From positions 1 to 26,702 of the forward strand of contig JAFXMP010000151.1 in the NCBI GenBank assembly GCA_017530275.1: a stretch of 26,702 nucleotides of DNA. Direction: 5' to 3'. The notes below the pieces were generated by a model, which saw nothing but the letters and a program-made list of their open reading frames with translations, was not told the DNA's origin and made no database searches. Of the stretch, positions 7,024-14,044 are shown piece by piece; positions within the stretch are counted from its first letter, which is position 1, and each line of letters begins with the position of its first letter. Made by a program: the position numbers and the translations under genes. This stretch comes from Clostridia bacterium. GTDB taxonomy: Bacteria; Bacillota_A; Clostridia; Christensenellales; Aristaeellaceae.

Positions 7024-7045
7024 TATCAGAATGGAGTGAATACCT

Positions 7046-7894
7046 ATGTATAAAATCGTCAGGAAGCGGGTGCTGAACCCCACTGTGACGCAGATCGAGG
7101 TGGACGCGCCGCTGGTGGCCCGGAAAGCCAAGCCCGGCCAATTCATCATTCTGCGCGTGGATGAAGAAGGGGAGCGCATCCCGCTGACTGTGGCGGGAAC
7201 CAATCCCGAAGAAGGCACGGTGAAGATTATCTTCCAGGTGGTCGGCGCGACCACGGAGATCCTGAACCACAAGGAGGCGGGCGATTCCCTGCAGGACTTC
7301 GCCGGCCCGCTGGGCGTTGCCACTCATACCGAAGGGATCAAAAAGATGTGCGTGGTAGGCGGCGGCGCGGGCTGCGCCATCGCTATGCCGGTGGCGGAGG
7401 AGTTCCATCGCCTGGGCGCCAAGGTGACCAGCATCATCGGCTTCCGCAGCAAGGATCTGCTGATCCTGGAGGAGGAGTTTAAGGCCTGCTCCGACAAACT
7501 GATCGTGATGACCGACGACGGCTCCTATGGCCGTCACGGCAATGTGACGATTCCGCTGAAGGAAATGCTGGAGGCGGGCGAGCAATTTGATATGATCATC
7601 ACCATCGGCCCCCTGATCATGATGAAATTTGTCGTGGCTGCGGCGAAGCCCTTCGGAGTGCCAGTCACCGCCAGCATGAACCCCATCATGATCGATGGCA
7701 CGGGGATGTGCGGCGGCTGCCGGATTACACTGATCCAGGACGGCAAGCGCGTGACAAAGTTTGCCTGCGTGGACGGCCCGGATTTCAACGGCTACGAAAT
7801 CGATTTTGACGAGGCGATGAGCCGTGGACGCATGTACGCCGAATACGAGCGCCACGCCTATGAAGAAGCCTGCAATCTGTTTAAGAACGCGTAA
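7046..7894 (+). CDS. nfnA: NfnA, small subunit of NADH-dependent reduced ferredoxin:NADP+ oxidoreductase
   Basis: This 282-residue flavoprotein is of the ferredoxin-NADP reductase / dihydroorotate dehydrogenase electron-transfer type. The FAD region is near ERIPLTVAGTN (43-53), and the pyridine nucleotide motif is VVGGGAGCAIAMP (103-115). The [2Fe-2S] site is IDGTGMCGGC with Asp217, Cys222, Cys225 and Cys241, which matches the unusual one-Asp, three-Cys ligation described for NfnA. With NfnB it bifurcates electrons: NADH and reduced ferredoxin together reduce NADP+ reversibly. The next gene, 15 bases away, is the partner, which separates this from a sulfide dehydrogenase or PyrK. GGAGTG stands before the start. 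The gene is full length with no oddities. Confidence 0.9.
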   Translation: MYKIVRKRVLNPTVTQIEVDAPLVARKAKPGQFIILRVDEEGERIPLTVAGTNPEEGTVKIIFQVVGATTEILNHKEAGDSLQDFAGPLGVATHTEGIKKMCVVGGGAGCAIAMPVAEEFHRLGAKVTSIIGFRSKDLLILEEEFKACSDKLIVMTDDGSYGRHGNVTIPLKEMLEAGEQFDMIITIGPLIMMKFVVAAAKPFGVPVTASMNPIMIDGTGMCGGCRITLIQDGKRVTKFACVDGPDFNGYEIDFDEAMSRGRMYAEYERHAYEEACNLFKNA

Positions 7895-7909
7895 GGAGGG
7901 AGAAAGAAA

Positions 7910-9325
7910 ATGGCTGTGAATCCAAAGAAGCATGAGATGCCGACCCAGGCTCCCGAGGTACGCGCCCACAATTTCCAGGAGGTAGCTCTGGGCTATCCGC
8001 TCGAGATCGCCGTGGAGGAAGCCAAGCGCTGCCTGAACTGCAAAAACAAGCCCTGCGTCAACGGCTGCCCGGTGAATATCAACATCCCCGATTTCATTAC
8101 GCAAATCAAGCAGGGAAACTTTGAAGAAGCGTATCAGATCATCAATCAGTCCTCCTCTCTGCCCGCTGTATGCGGCCGTGTCTGTCCCCAGGAGACCCAG
8201 TGCGAAAGCCAGTGCACGCTGCACGTTCGCGCCAAGATGGATCCCGTTGGCATTGGCCGCCTGGAACGCTTCGTAGCGGACTGGCACAACGCCCATGCCA
8301 ATGAAAAGGCGCAGGCTCCCGCGCCAAACGGCCACAAGGTCGCCGTGGTGGGCGCAGGTCCCTCCGGGCTGACCTGCGCGGGCGACCTGGCGAAGAAGGG
8401 CTACAAGGTCACCATCTATGAAGCCCTGCATACCGCCGGCGGCGTGCTGGTATACGGCATTCCTGAGTTCCGCCTGCCGAAGTCCATCGTAGCCAAGGAA
8501 GTGGAAACCCTCAGGGATTTGGGCGTGGATGTGGAGACCAACGTCATCATCGGCAAGACCCTGACCATCGACGAGCTGTTTGAGATGGGCTATGAAGCGG
8601 TGTTTGTCGGCTCCGGCGCGGGCTTGCCCAACTTCATGAATATACCGGGCGAAGCCTATAAGGGCGTCTACTCCGCCAATGAATTCCTGACTCGCTCCAA
8701 CCTGATGAAGGCATACAAGGACGCCCCTCAAACACCTATCATGAAGGGCGGCAAGGTCGCCGTGGTGGGCGGCGGCAACGTGGCCATGGACGCGGCGCGT
8801 ACGGCGCTGCGCCTGGGCGCAGAAAAGGTGTATATCGTCTACCGCCGCTCCATGGAAGAACTGCCCGCCCGCCGGGAGGAAGTGGAGCACGCGGAGGAGG
8901 AAGGCATCGATTTCCGCCTACTGTGCAACCCCATCGAAATTTTGGGCTACAACAATCCCGACGATCCCCGCGACCCCAAGAATGGCTTTGTGACCGGCAT
9001 CCGCTGCGTGAAGATGGAATTGGGCGAGCCGGACGCTTCCGGCCGCCGCCGTCCTGTCGCCGTGCCCGGCAGTGAGTTTGATCTGGACGTGGATACCGTG
9101 GTCATGTCCATCGGTACCAGTCCCAACCCCCTGATCAAGAGCACCACCAAGGGACTGGAGGTCAACAAGTGGGGCGGCATCATCGTCAATGAGGACGGCC
9201 TGACCTCCCGCGAACACGTCTATGCTGGCGGCGACGCCGTGACCGGCGCTGCCACCGTGATTTCCGCCATGGGCGCGGGCAAGGTGGCTGCGAAGGCCAT
9301 CGACGAAGCCCTCACCGGCAAGTAA
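7910..9325 (+). CDS. nfnB: NfnB, large subunit of NADH-dependent reduced ferredoxin:NADP+ oxidoreductase (GltA-like)
   Basis: This 471-residue protein resembles the small subunit of glutamate synthase. Two [4Fe-4S] motifs occur at the N-terminus: Cys41, 44, 49, 53 (CLNCKNKPCVNGC) and Cys88, 92, 98, 102 region (CGRVCPQETQCESQC). The FAD motif is VAVVGAGPSG (144-153), the NADP motif is VAVVGGGNVAMDAA, and YAGGDAVTGAATVI closes the FAD site. In the NfnAB complex this subunit holds the bifurcating FAD and the NADP site. Such proteins are often named 'NADPH-dependent glutamate synthase', but there is no large glutamate synthase gene here and nfnA precedes it, so NfnB is the better name. GGAGGGAG precedes the start. 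nadK follows after 4 bases. Confidence 0.9.
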   Translation: MAVNPKKHEMPTQAPEVRAHNFQEVALGYPLEIAVEEAKRCLNCKNKPCVNGCPVNINIPDFITQIKQGNFEEAYQIINQSSSLPAVCGRVCPQETQCESQCTLHVRAKMDPVGIGRLERFVADWHNAHANEKAQAPAPNGHKVAVVGAGPSGLTCAGDLAKKGYKVTIYEALHTAGGVLVYGIPEFRLPKSIVAKEVETLRDLGVDVETNVIIGKTLTIDELFEMGYEAVFVGSGAGLPNFMNIPGEAYKGVYSANEFLTRSNLMKAYKDAPQTPIMKGGKVAVVGGGNVAMDAARTALRLGAEKVYIVYRRSMEELPARREEVEHAEEEGIDFRLLCNPIEILGYNNPDDPRDPKNGFVTGIRCVKMELGEPDASGRRRPVAVPGSEFDLDVDTVVMSIGTSPNPLIKSTTKGLEVNKWGGIIVNEDGLTSREHVYAGGDAVTGAATVISAMGAGKVAAKAIDEALTGK

Positions 9326-9329
9326 TGCT

Positions 9330-10103
9330 ATGAGATTATTCCTTCACCCAAACGGCATGACGCCGGATCGCAGGAAAACGGCTTTGCAGGCGGCGGAGAC
9401 GCTCACCGGGAAGTTTGACTGCGTCATAGCGCCGGAAAATGCTCCCTGGCTGAACATCCCCTCCTGCAAAGCCGGCGCGCCGGAGGACTGCGATATGATC
9501 TGCGCGATTGGCGGAGATGGCACCATCCTGCACGCTGCCATCCCTGCCCTGCGCGCGAGGAAACCGCTGTTTGGCATCAATATGGGACATCGCGGCTACC
9601 TCTGCGCCTTCCACCGGGATGAATTGGCCGCATTGGACGAACTTCAGCTGTCTGCGCTCAGCCCATCCCCCCGCACCCTGCTGGGCTTTTCCTGGCAGGG
9701 CAAAGAACATTTCGCGGTCAATGATCTCATCATCGCCAAAGGGGCGTTTGGCACAACTGTTACGGTGTCTGCCCAGGAAGGAAAGAACGCCTTTGGGCAA
9801 TGGCAGGGTGATGGGATCGTCGTGGCAACACCCACCGGCTCCAGCGGCTATAACGCCTCGGCAGGCGGGCCGCTGCTGACCCCGGATTGCGGCTGCTTCG
9901 TACTCAATCCCCTGTGTCCGATAGCCCATAACGGAAACGCCATCATCTATTCTGACGACAAATTTCTCTCTCTTCGGGCAAAAACACGCGAAGGTCAGCC
10001 GAGCGCCCAAGTATACGCGGACGGAACGCTACTGGGGCCGCTTCAACACGTGCTGAGCGTCCACCGATATGAGAAGAGACTTACGCTATTGATCCGAACA
10101 TAA
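9330..10103 (+). CDS. nadK: NAD kinase
   Basis: This 257-residue enzyme phosphorylates NAD+ to NADP+ with ATP. The family motifs are present: IGGDGTILHA (GGDGT at 61-65), VNDLII (Asn131, Asp132, the NE/D motif), and the glycine-rich GDGIVVATPTGSSGYNASA (160-178), which lines the NAD site. The protein is slightly short for the family, mainly in the first 50 residues. It starts 4 bases after nfnB, so it is translated from the nfnAB message. That places NADP+ synthesis and its reduction by NfnAB under one control, a sensible but not universal arrangement. A bidirectional terminator follows within three bases of the stop. Confidence 0.9.
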   Translation: MRLFLHPNGMTPDRRKTALQAAETLTGKFDCVIAPENAPWLNIPSCKAGAPEDCDMICAIGGDGTILHAAIPALRARKPLFGINMGHRGYLCAFHRDELAALDELQLSALSPSPRTLLGFSWQGKEHFAVNDLIIAKGAFGTTVTVSAQEGKNAFGQWQGDGIVVATPTGSSGYNASAGGPLLTPDCGCFVLNPLCPIAHNGNAIIYSDDKFLSLRAKTREGQPSAQVYADGTLLGPLQHVLSVHRYEKRLTLLIRT

Positions 10104-10105
10104 GT

Positions 10106-10140
10106 AAAACCGTGCCGGGCTGTATGCCGGACACGGTTTT
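10106..10140. terminator. Bidirectional terminator between nadK and the phosphatase gene
   Basis: AAAACCGTGCCGG (10106-10118) pairs with CCGG-A-CACGGTTTT (10127-10140), a 13-bp stem with one bulged base and an 8-base loop. T runs flank it on one strand and A runs on the other. It can end both the nfnAB-nadK transcript and the long convergent minus-strand operon. Confidence 0.85.
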
Positions 10141-10146
10141 GTTTTA

Positions 10147-11319
10147 CTAAAAATAACTTACCTTGATTTGCTTTCCCATTTGCGCAAGGGTGGCGGATAG
10201 TTCCTGCACCAAATTCATCTTGATGTTGAAATTGATGGGCAGGTCAGGGTTCTGATGGGCAGGATTGACCGCCCTGCCCACATAGAAATTGATATCCGTC
10301 GCCTCCTCAAACAGCAGGCGGCTGATCCGCGAAGCGCCGTCCTTTTGCCTGCTCCACATGTCATACAGCCGGTTGTCACCAACGTAGTCCCTGGCATATT
10401 CCAGCGCTTTGTTGACGGTGATGACCCCCTCCGTCACCAGATCGACGTCTTCCAGATAGGCGATGGGCGGCACATCCCCGCCTTCAAAATCCAGGCTGGC
10501 GCGCAGCGGCTTGTTCAGCCATTTGGCGGCGATGGAAGCGGTGGTGCCGCCGCAGATGATGTGCTTGCCTTCTTTGGAAAAAAACAGGCTCATCATGCGA
10601 TCCGTGTCGTCTCGATTCGCGGGCGGCCCGAACAGCAGATTCATGGGCACCCGCTTGCGAATCCGCACGACGCAGGCCGTGGCGTCGTCGCCAGGCTCGC
10701 CGCCATACAGCCTGTTGCATTCGTCGATCAGCAACGTGGAAAGGATCTTGGCCGTATAGCCGCACAGGCTCATGGCCTCCATGAAGGTGATGATGTCCTC
10801 CCGCCGCCAGCCAAAGTTATAGCAGCGGCCAAGCCCCGCGTGAGGACAGCCGTCGCTCATGGCAATGAATACGTCGTTCTCCTGCAGGCGAATCACGGAG
10901 CGGTATATTTTCTTTCCGCCGATATTCATTTCGGACTTGGCGTATTCCCAATTCTCACCGTTTCGCAGGACGATGACATGGGGATTGTCGTACTGAATGA
11001 TTTCGGCGGTATGGTTCTGAATCAGGCGGATGATGGTAAACGTGGAATAGGCGACCCCGCGCACGGAGCACACCGGCAGCGTGGCGGCAATGGCCTCCAC
11101 ACATTCCTCCAGGGACAGACCGGCCGCAAGCATGGTGGAGATGATCTTGCTAGTGAGGGTAGACAAGATGCTGGCCTTCACGCCGCTGCCCAGCCCGTCC
11201 GCCAGCACAATCACCGTGCCGCCGTCCTCCTGCTCCACAATATCCACGTGATCCCCGCAGAGCTGTTCGCCCACGTGATTGATGCTCTTGTGGCCGATGT
11301 CGCAGCACAGCTCATTCAT
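10147..11319 (-). CDS. SpoIIE-type (PP2C-like) serine/threonine phosphatase
   Basis: This 390-residue protein is the last gene of the rex operon. The N-terminal 220 residues form a PPM/SpoIIE phosphatase: ADGLGSG (40-46), AMSDGCPH (SDG at 155-157) and GEPGDDATACVV (GDDATA at 210-215) carry the metal-binding Asp residues. Residues about 225-390 form an extra domain (for example HIICGGTTASIAAKWL and ISRLLFEEATDINFYVG) that I do not recognise. It starts inside the stop of the hydrogenase gene (ATGAATGA, 8-base overlap), with AAGGAG ten bases upstream. Phosphatases of this type are known neighbours of group C sensory hydrogenases, so it is probably the output of that sensor. The phosphoprotein target is not in view unless it is one of the operon products. 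Confidence 0.85.
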   Translation of the reverse strand: MNELCCDIGHKSINHVGEQLCGDHVDIVEQEDGGTVIVLADGLGSGVKASILSTLTSKIISTMLAAGLSLEECVEAIAATLPVCSVRGVAYSTFTIIRLIQNHTAEIIQYDNPHVIVLRNGENWEYAKSEMNIGGKKIYRSVIRLQENDVFIAMSDGCPHAGLGRCYNFGWRREDIITFMEAMSLCGYTAKILSTLLIDECNRLYGGEPGDDATACVVRIRKRVPMNLLFGPPANRDDTDRMMSLFFSKEGKHIICGGTTASIAAKWLNKPLRASLDFEGGDVPPIAYLEDVDLVTEGVITVNKALEYARDYVGDNRLYDMWSRQKDGASRISRLLFEEATDINFYVGRAVNPAHQNPDLPINFNIKMNLVQELSATLAQMGKQIKVSYF

Positions 11320-12988
11320 TATTGATGGACTCCTTGAGTTTACTTAAGGCGATCTTGGTCTCCGCGGCTGTTTCTCCCAGCAGGCTGGCAATTTCCTGCA
11401 CGATGCGCATCTGCTTGTCCACCACCTTGTCAGCCACCTCCACCGTTTGACGGCTGATTTCTTCCTTCTGCCGCCTGGCCTCTTCCTCGTCGGTCACATC
11501 CCGCATGATGCACAGCAGCATCCGCCCGCCCTCGGCTGGCACGATGGTCTGCTCCACATAGCGGCCATACTCCGCCAGGTAGGTTCGCTCATGATAGATA
11601 CCCCGTCCTGTGTTTTTCACCTTCATGAACGGAACGGGATCCAGCACGCGGATCACCTGATCGCCCAGGATGGAAGCGTCACTGCGCAGGTTCATGATTT
11701 TCAGCGCTGCAGGATTGATCTGCTGCACCTCCAGCTGATCGTTGAGCATGATGATGCCGTTGGGGGAATTGCGGGCGATGGCATCGGTCATGTTTTCCGC
11801 CTTTTCCATCAGGTAAGGGAGGCACATCGAGATTTCCGCCTTGCCCTGATAGATGGCGACGGCCTTTTCACGGCAGGTGTTGTAGCCGCAGGAACCGCAA
11901 TTCAGCTCCTGGCTGGGCTTGAATTTGCCCATCTCCCGCAGGATGTCCCGCAGCTCTGTTTCCGAGGGGAGATTCGCCCGCTGCTCAATCGGATCAAATT
12001 GCTTTCGCAGGGTCAGGGCAGCGGGCTGCGCCACAGGGAAATCCCGCTCCCCGGCATACTGCGATACGGCCAGGTAATCCCGAATAGGGCTGCGGTGATA
12101 CTTCTCCATGACCGGGCCGCCCACGCAGCTGCCGGTACAGGAGGACATTTCAATAAAGCAGCGGTGGATTTTTCCCTGTTCTATATCCCGAAGCGCGGCC
12201 ATGCAGTTTTCTATGCCGTCAATCGCCAGATAGGTGTATCCCGGCGCGTCCTGCGCCATGGTTTTGAGGATGCCTCCCGTCGTGGGGAAAAAGCGCGCCA
12301 GGCTCTCCGGCTCAGCCTGCTTTTCCCGCTTCAGCTCGATTCCCTCCGCCTTGAGCCAGTTGGTCAGTTCTTCAAAGGTCAGCACGGCGTCCACCGTACC
12401 TGCGTAGTGCTCCGCTTCATCCTTTTTGGCTACGCAGGGGCCGATGAAGACCGTTTTTGCGTTCGCAATCCGCCGCTTGATGTCCTGGCAATGCGCCTGC
12501 ATGGGCGAGAGCACATCGGCAAGGCAGGACAATTCGCGCGGAAAATACTTCTGGATCAGCAGATTCACGGTGTGGCAGCAGGAGGAAATGACGATGTCGC
12601 GCTCTTCCTCTCGGAGCATTCGGTCATACTCCCGCTTGACCATGGTCGCGCCCAGCGCTGTTTCCTCCACATCACAGAAGCCCAGCCTTTTCAAGGCCTC
12701 CCGCAGGGCTTCAATGCCCACCCCGTCGTAGTTGGCAATGAAGGAAGGCGCTAACGATACCACCACAGGATCACCGCTCTGGATCAGCACCTTTGCCTTT
12801 TCCGTATCATCCACGATCTCCTTGGCGTTTTGCGGGCATACCACAAAACAACGGCCGCACAGAATGCACTCGTTGCCGATGATATGCGCCTGGTTGCCAG
12901 AAAAGCGGATGGATTTGACCGGGCAATGCCGGATGCACTTATAGCAGTTTTTGCAGTTCGACTTTTTGAGTGTCAGGCAGTTCGGCAT
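11312..12988 (-). CDS. Putative sensory [FeFe] hydrogenase with PAS domain (group C, HydS-like)
   Basis: This protein has about 558 residues. It has an N-terminal 2x[4Fe-4S] ferredoxin (CKNCYKCIRHCPVKSI, CILCGRCFVVCP), then the H-domain with L1 ISSCCHTVN, L2 GPCVAKKDE and L3 EMSSCTGSCVGGP. All four H-cluster Cys and the L2 Lys are kept, but the loops differ from catalytic enzymes (TSCCPGW, MPCxxKxxE). Next come a four-Cys Fe-S domain (Cys364, 367, 372, 389), a PAS domain (about 400-508) and a coiled-coil tail. This order is that of group C hydrogenases, thought to sense H2 or redox state and signal to partners. I start at ATG 12988, 11 bases after AAGGG. ATG 12997 is too close to that site, and TTG 13051 overlaps the ferredoxin gene. 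No hydEFG maturation genes are in the window. Confidence 0.87.
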   Translation of the reverse strand: MPNCLTLKKSNCKNCYKCIRHCPVKSIRFSGNQAHIIGNECILCGRCFVVCPQNAKEIVDDTEKAKVLIQSGDPVVVSLAPSFIANYDGVGIEALREALKRLGFCDVEETALGATMVKREYDRMLREEERDIVISSCCHTVNLLIQKYFPRELSCLADVLSPMQAHCQDIKRRIANAKTVFIGPCVAKKDEAEHYAGTVDAVLTFEELTNWLKAEGIELKREKQAEPESLARFFPTTGGILKTMAQDAPGYTYLAIDGIENCMAALRDIEQGKIHRCFIEMSSCTGSCVGGPVMEKYHRSPIRDYLAVSQYAGERDFPVAQPAALTLRKQFDPIEQRANLPSETELRDILREMGKFKPSQELNCGSCGYNTCREKAVAIYQGKAEISMCLPYLMEKAENMTDAIARNSPNGIIMLNDQLEVQQINPAALKIMNLRSDASILGDQVIRVLDPVPFMKVKNTGRGIYHERTYLAEYGRYVEQTIVPAEGGRMLLCIMRDVTDEEEARRQKEEISRQTVEVADKVVDKQMRIVQEIASLLGETAAETKIALSKLKESINNE

Positions 12989-13022
12989 AACTGTCATCGC
13001 CCTTGATGATGAAAGCTTTGGC

Positions 13023-13262
13023 TTAAAGCTTTGGGCGGACCTCCGTTTCAAAGAAGTATTTCACATTTTCGGGAGAAACGGAAAAGAACTGTCCATCGAC
13101 CGTTACGCACACGCCCTGCTGACATTTACCCATGCAGAAGGTGCCGCTGAGCTTGATTTTGTCGCCGAGGTTTTCCTGAGCAATCAAATCCTGGAGCTGC
13201 TCCACCACGCTCCGCGCGCCCTTGATATGGCAGGACGAGCCAATGCAGACCACAATGTCCAT
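13023..13262 (-). CDS. Thioredoxin-like [2Fe-2S] ferredoxin
   Basis: This 79-residue protein has a thioredoxin-like [2Fe-2S] fold as in NuoE or HydC C-terminal parts. The ligand Cys pattern is Cys6-x4-Cys11 (VCIGSSCHIKGA) and Cys43-x3-Cys47 (TFCMGKCQQGVC), with one further Cys52. It is a complete single-domain protein. The start is preceded by GGGAG ten bases upstream. It lies between the APH-type kinase (18-base gap) and the sensory hydrogenase (about 34-base gap), so it is the likely electron carrier to or from the hydrogenase's Fe-S chain. Small ferredoxins of this kind are regularly found beside [FeFe] hydrogenases. Its physical pairing with this one is inferred from position. Confidence 0.87.
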   Translation of the reverse strand: MDIVVCIGSSCHIKGARSVVEQLQDLIAQENLGDKIKLSGTFCMGKCQQGVCVTVDGQFFSVSPENVKYFFETEVRPKL

Positions 13263-13280
13263 TTTCTTATTTTCTCCCGC

Positions 13281-14030
13281 TCAATGATATTCCACCACGT
13301 TCGCCCAGGACAAAAGGAACTCCCGCTCCTTTTCGTTCCCCTTCACGGACTGGCTGGCCGCTACAATGGGCATCCACTTCTGCACATAAGGAACAGGCGT
13401 GCCGCTCTTTTGGCAGAAGAGGTTCAAATACTGGTTTGCGCCAACGATGTCTCCATTCAGCCAGAACAGCAGGTAGGTGCGCGCTACATCGGCGGAGGCG
13501 TTGCCCTGGGTCACGTGCGACCAGTCGATGATATAAGGCGTTCCATCCTCGCTGATGATTACGTTGGAGGGCCAGAAATCGCCGTGACAGACCTTGTTGT
13601 GAACGGGCATCCCCTCCAGCCGGGCATGCAGATCGTATTTGGTGCTGTCGTCCAGCCGGGCTTCGCTGATCTTCCGGTTCATTTTATCCTTCTGCCAGTT
13701 TAGCATCGGGCAGGTTTGGGCCTGCACCTGCAGCTGCAGATCTACAAACTGGTCCAGATACTTATCCTTTTCCTCCGGGTTTTCCCGCATCAGCTGGGAC
13801 AGGGTTTTCCCGCTGATAAACTCTGTCACGATCGCCCATTTTCCATCGAACATGGTCACTTCCAGAATCCTGGGAATATGCAGCCCCGTCTCCTCGATTC
13901 GGGTCTGGTTCAGCGCCTCATTGAAAATATCCGCCTTGGAATAATCGGCGTTAAACACTTTGACGCATCTTTCTCCATCCCGATAAATGGTCTTGGAGTT
14001 GCGCACCGCGATCACACGATCCAGCTTCAT
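13281..14030 (-). CDS. Aminoglycoside phosphotransferase (APH)-family kinase, substrate unknown
   Basis: This 249-residue kinase-fold protein of the APH/choline kinase family has the catalytic loop CHGDFWPSN (HGD at 149-151) and the metal-binding motif YIIDW (Asp169). The N-terminal lobe has IVTEFISGKTLSQL, the hinge region. Family members phosphorylate small molecules (aminoglycosides, choline, homoserine, sugars) and a few act on proteins. Nothing here suggests drug resistance. I start at ATG 14028-14030 (MKLDRV) because GAGAGGAGG lies seven bases upstream and overlaps the end of adhE; the gap to adhE is only 14 bases. Its place in an operon with a redox repressor, AdhE, a sensory hydrogenase and a phosphatase suggests a regulatory or metabolite-kinase job, but this is inference. 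Confidence 0.82.
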   Translation of the reverse strand: MKLDRVIAVRNSKTIYRDGERCVKVFNADYSKADIFNEALNQTRIEETGLHIPRILEVTMFDGKWAIVTEFISGKTLSQLMRENPEEKDKYLDQFVDLQLQVQAQTCPMLNWQKDKMNRKISEARLDDSTKYDLHARLEGMPVHNKVCHGDFWPSNVIISEDGTPYIIDWSHVTQGNASADVARTYLLFWLNGDIVGANQYLNLFCQKSGTPVPYVQKWMPIVAASQSVKGNEKEREFLLSWANVVEYH

Positions 14031-14044
14031 GATGGTTCCTCCTC

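Noticed and set aside
6989..8890. A 633-codon open frame on the minus strand opposite nfnA and nfnB
   Set aside because: Antisense of two well-supported genes, no motifs, His/Ala-rich composition typical of shadow frames.
10255..12754. Long + strand frames opposite the phosphatase and hydrogenase genes
   Set aside because: The minus-strand genes have full catalytic motifs; the antisense frames have none.
12989..13051. Longer N-terminus for the hydrogenase from a TTG at 13051
   Set aside because: It would overlap the ferredoxin gene by about 29 bases, has no ribosome site, and adds residues not typical of the family.
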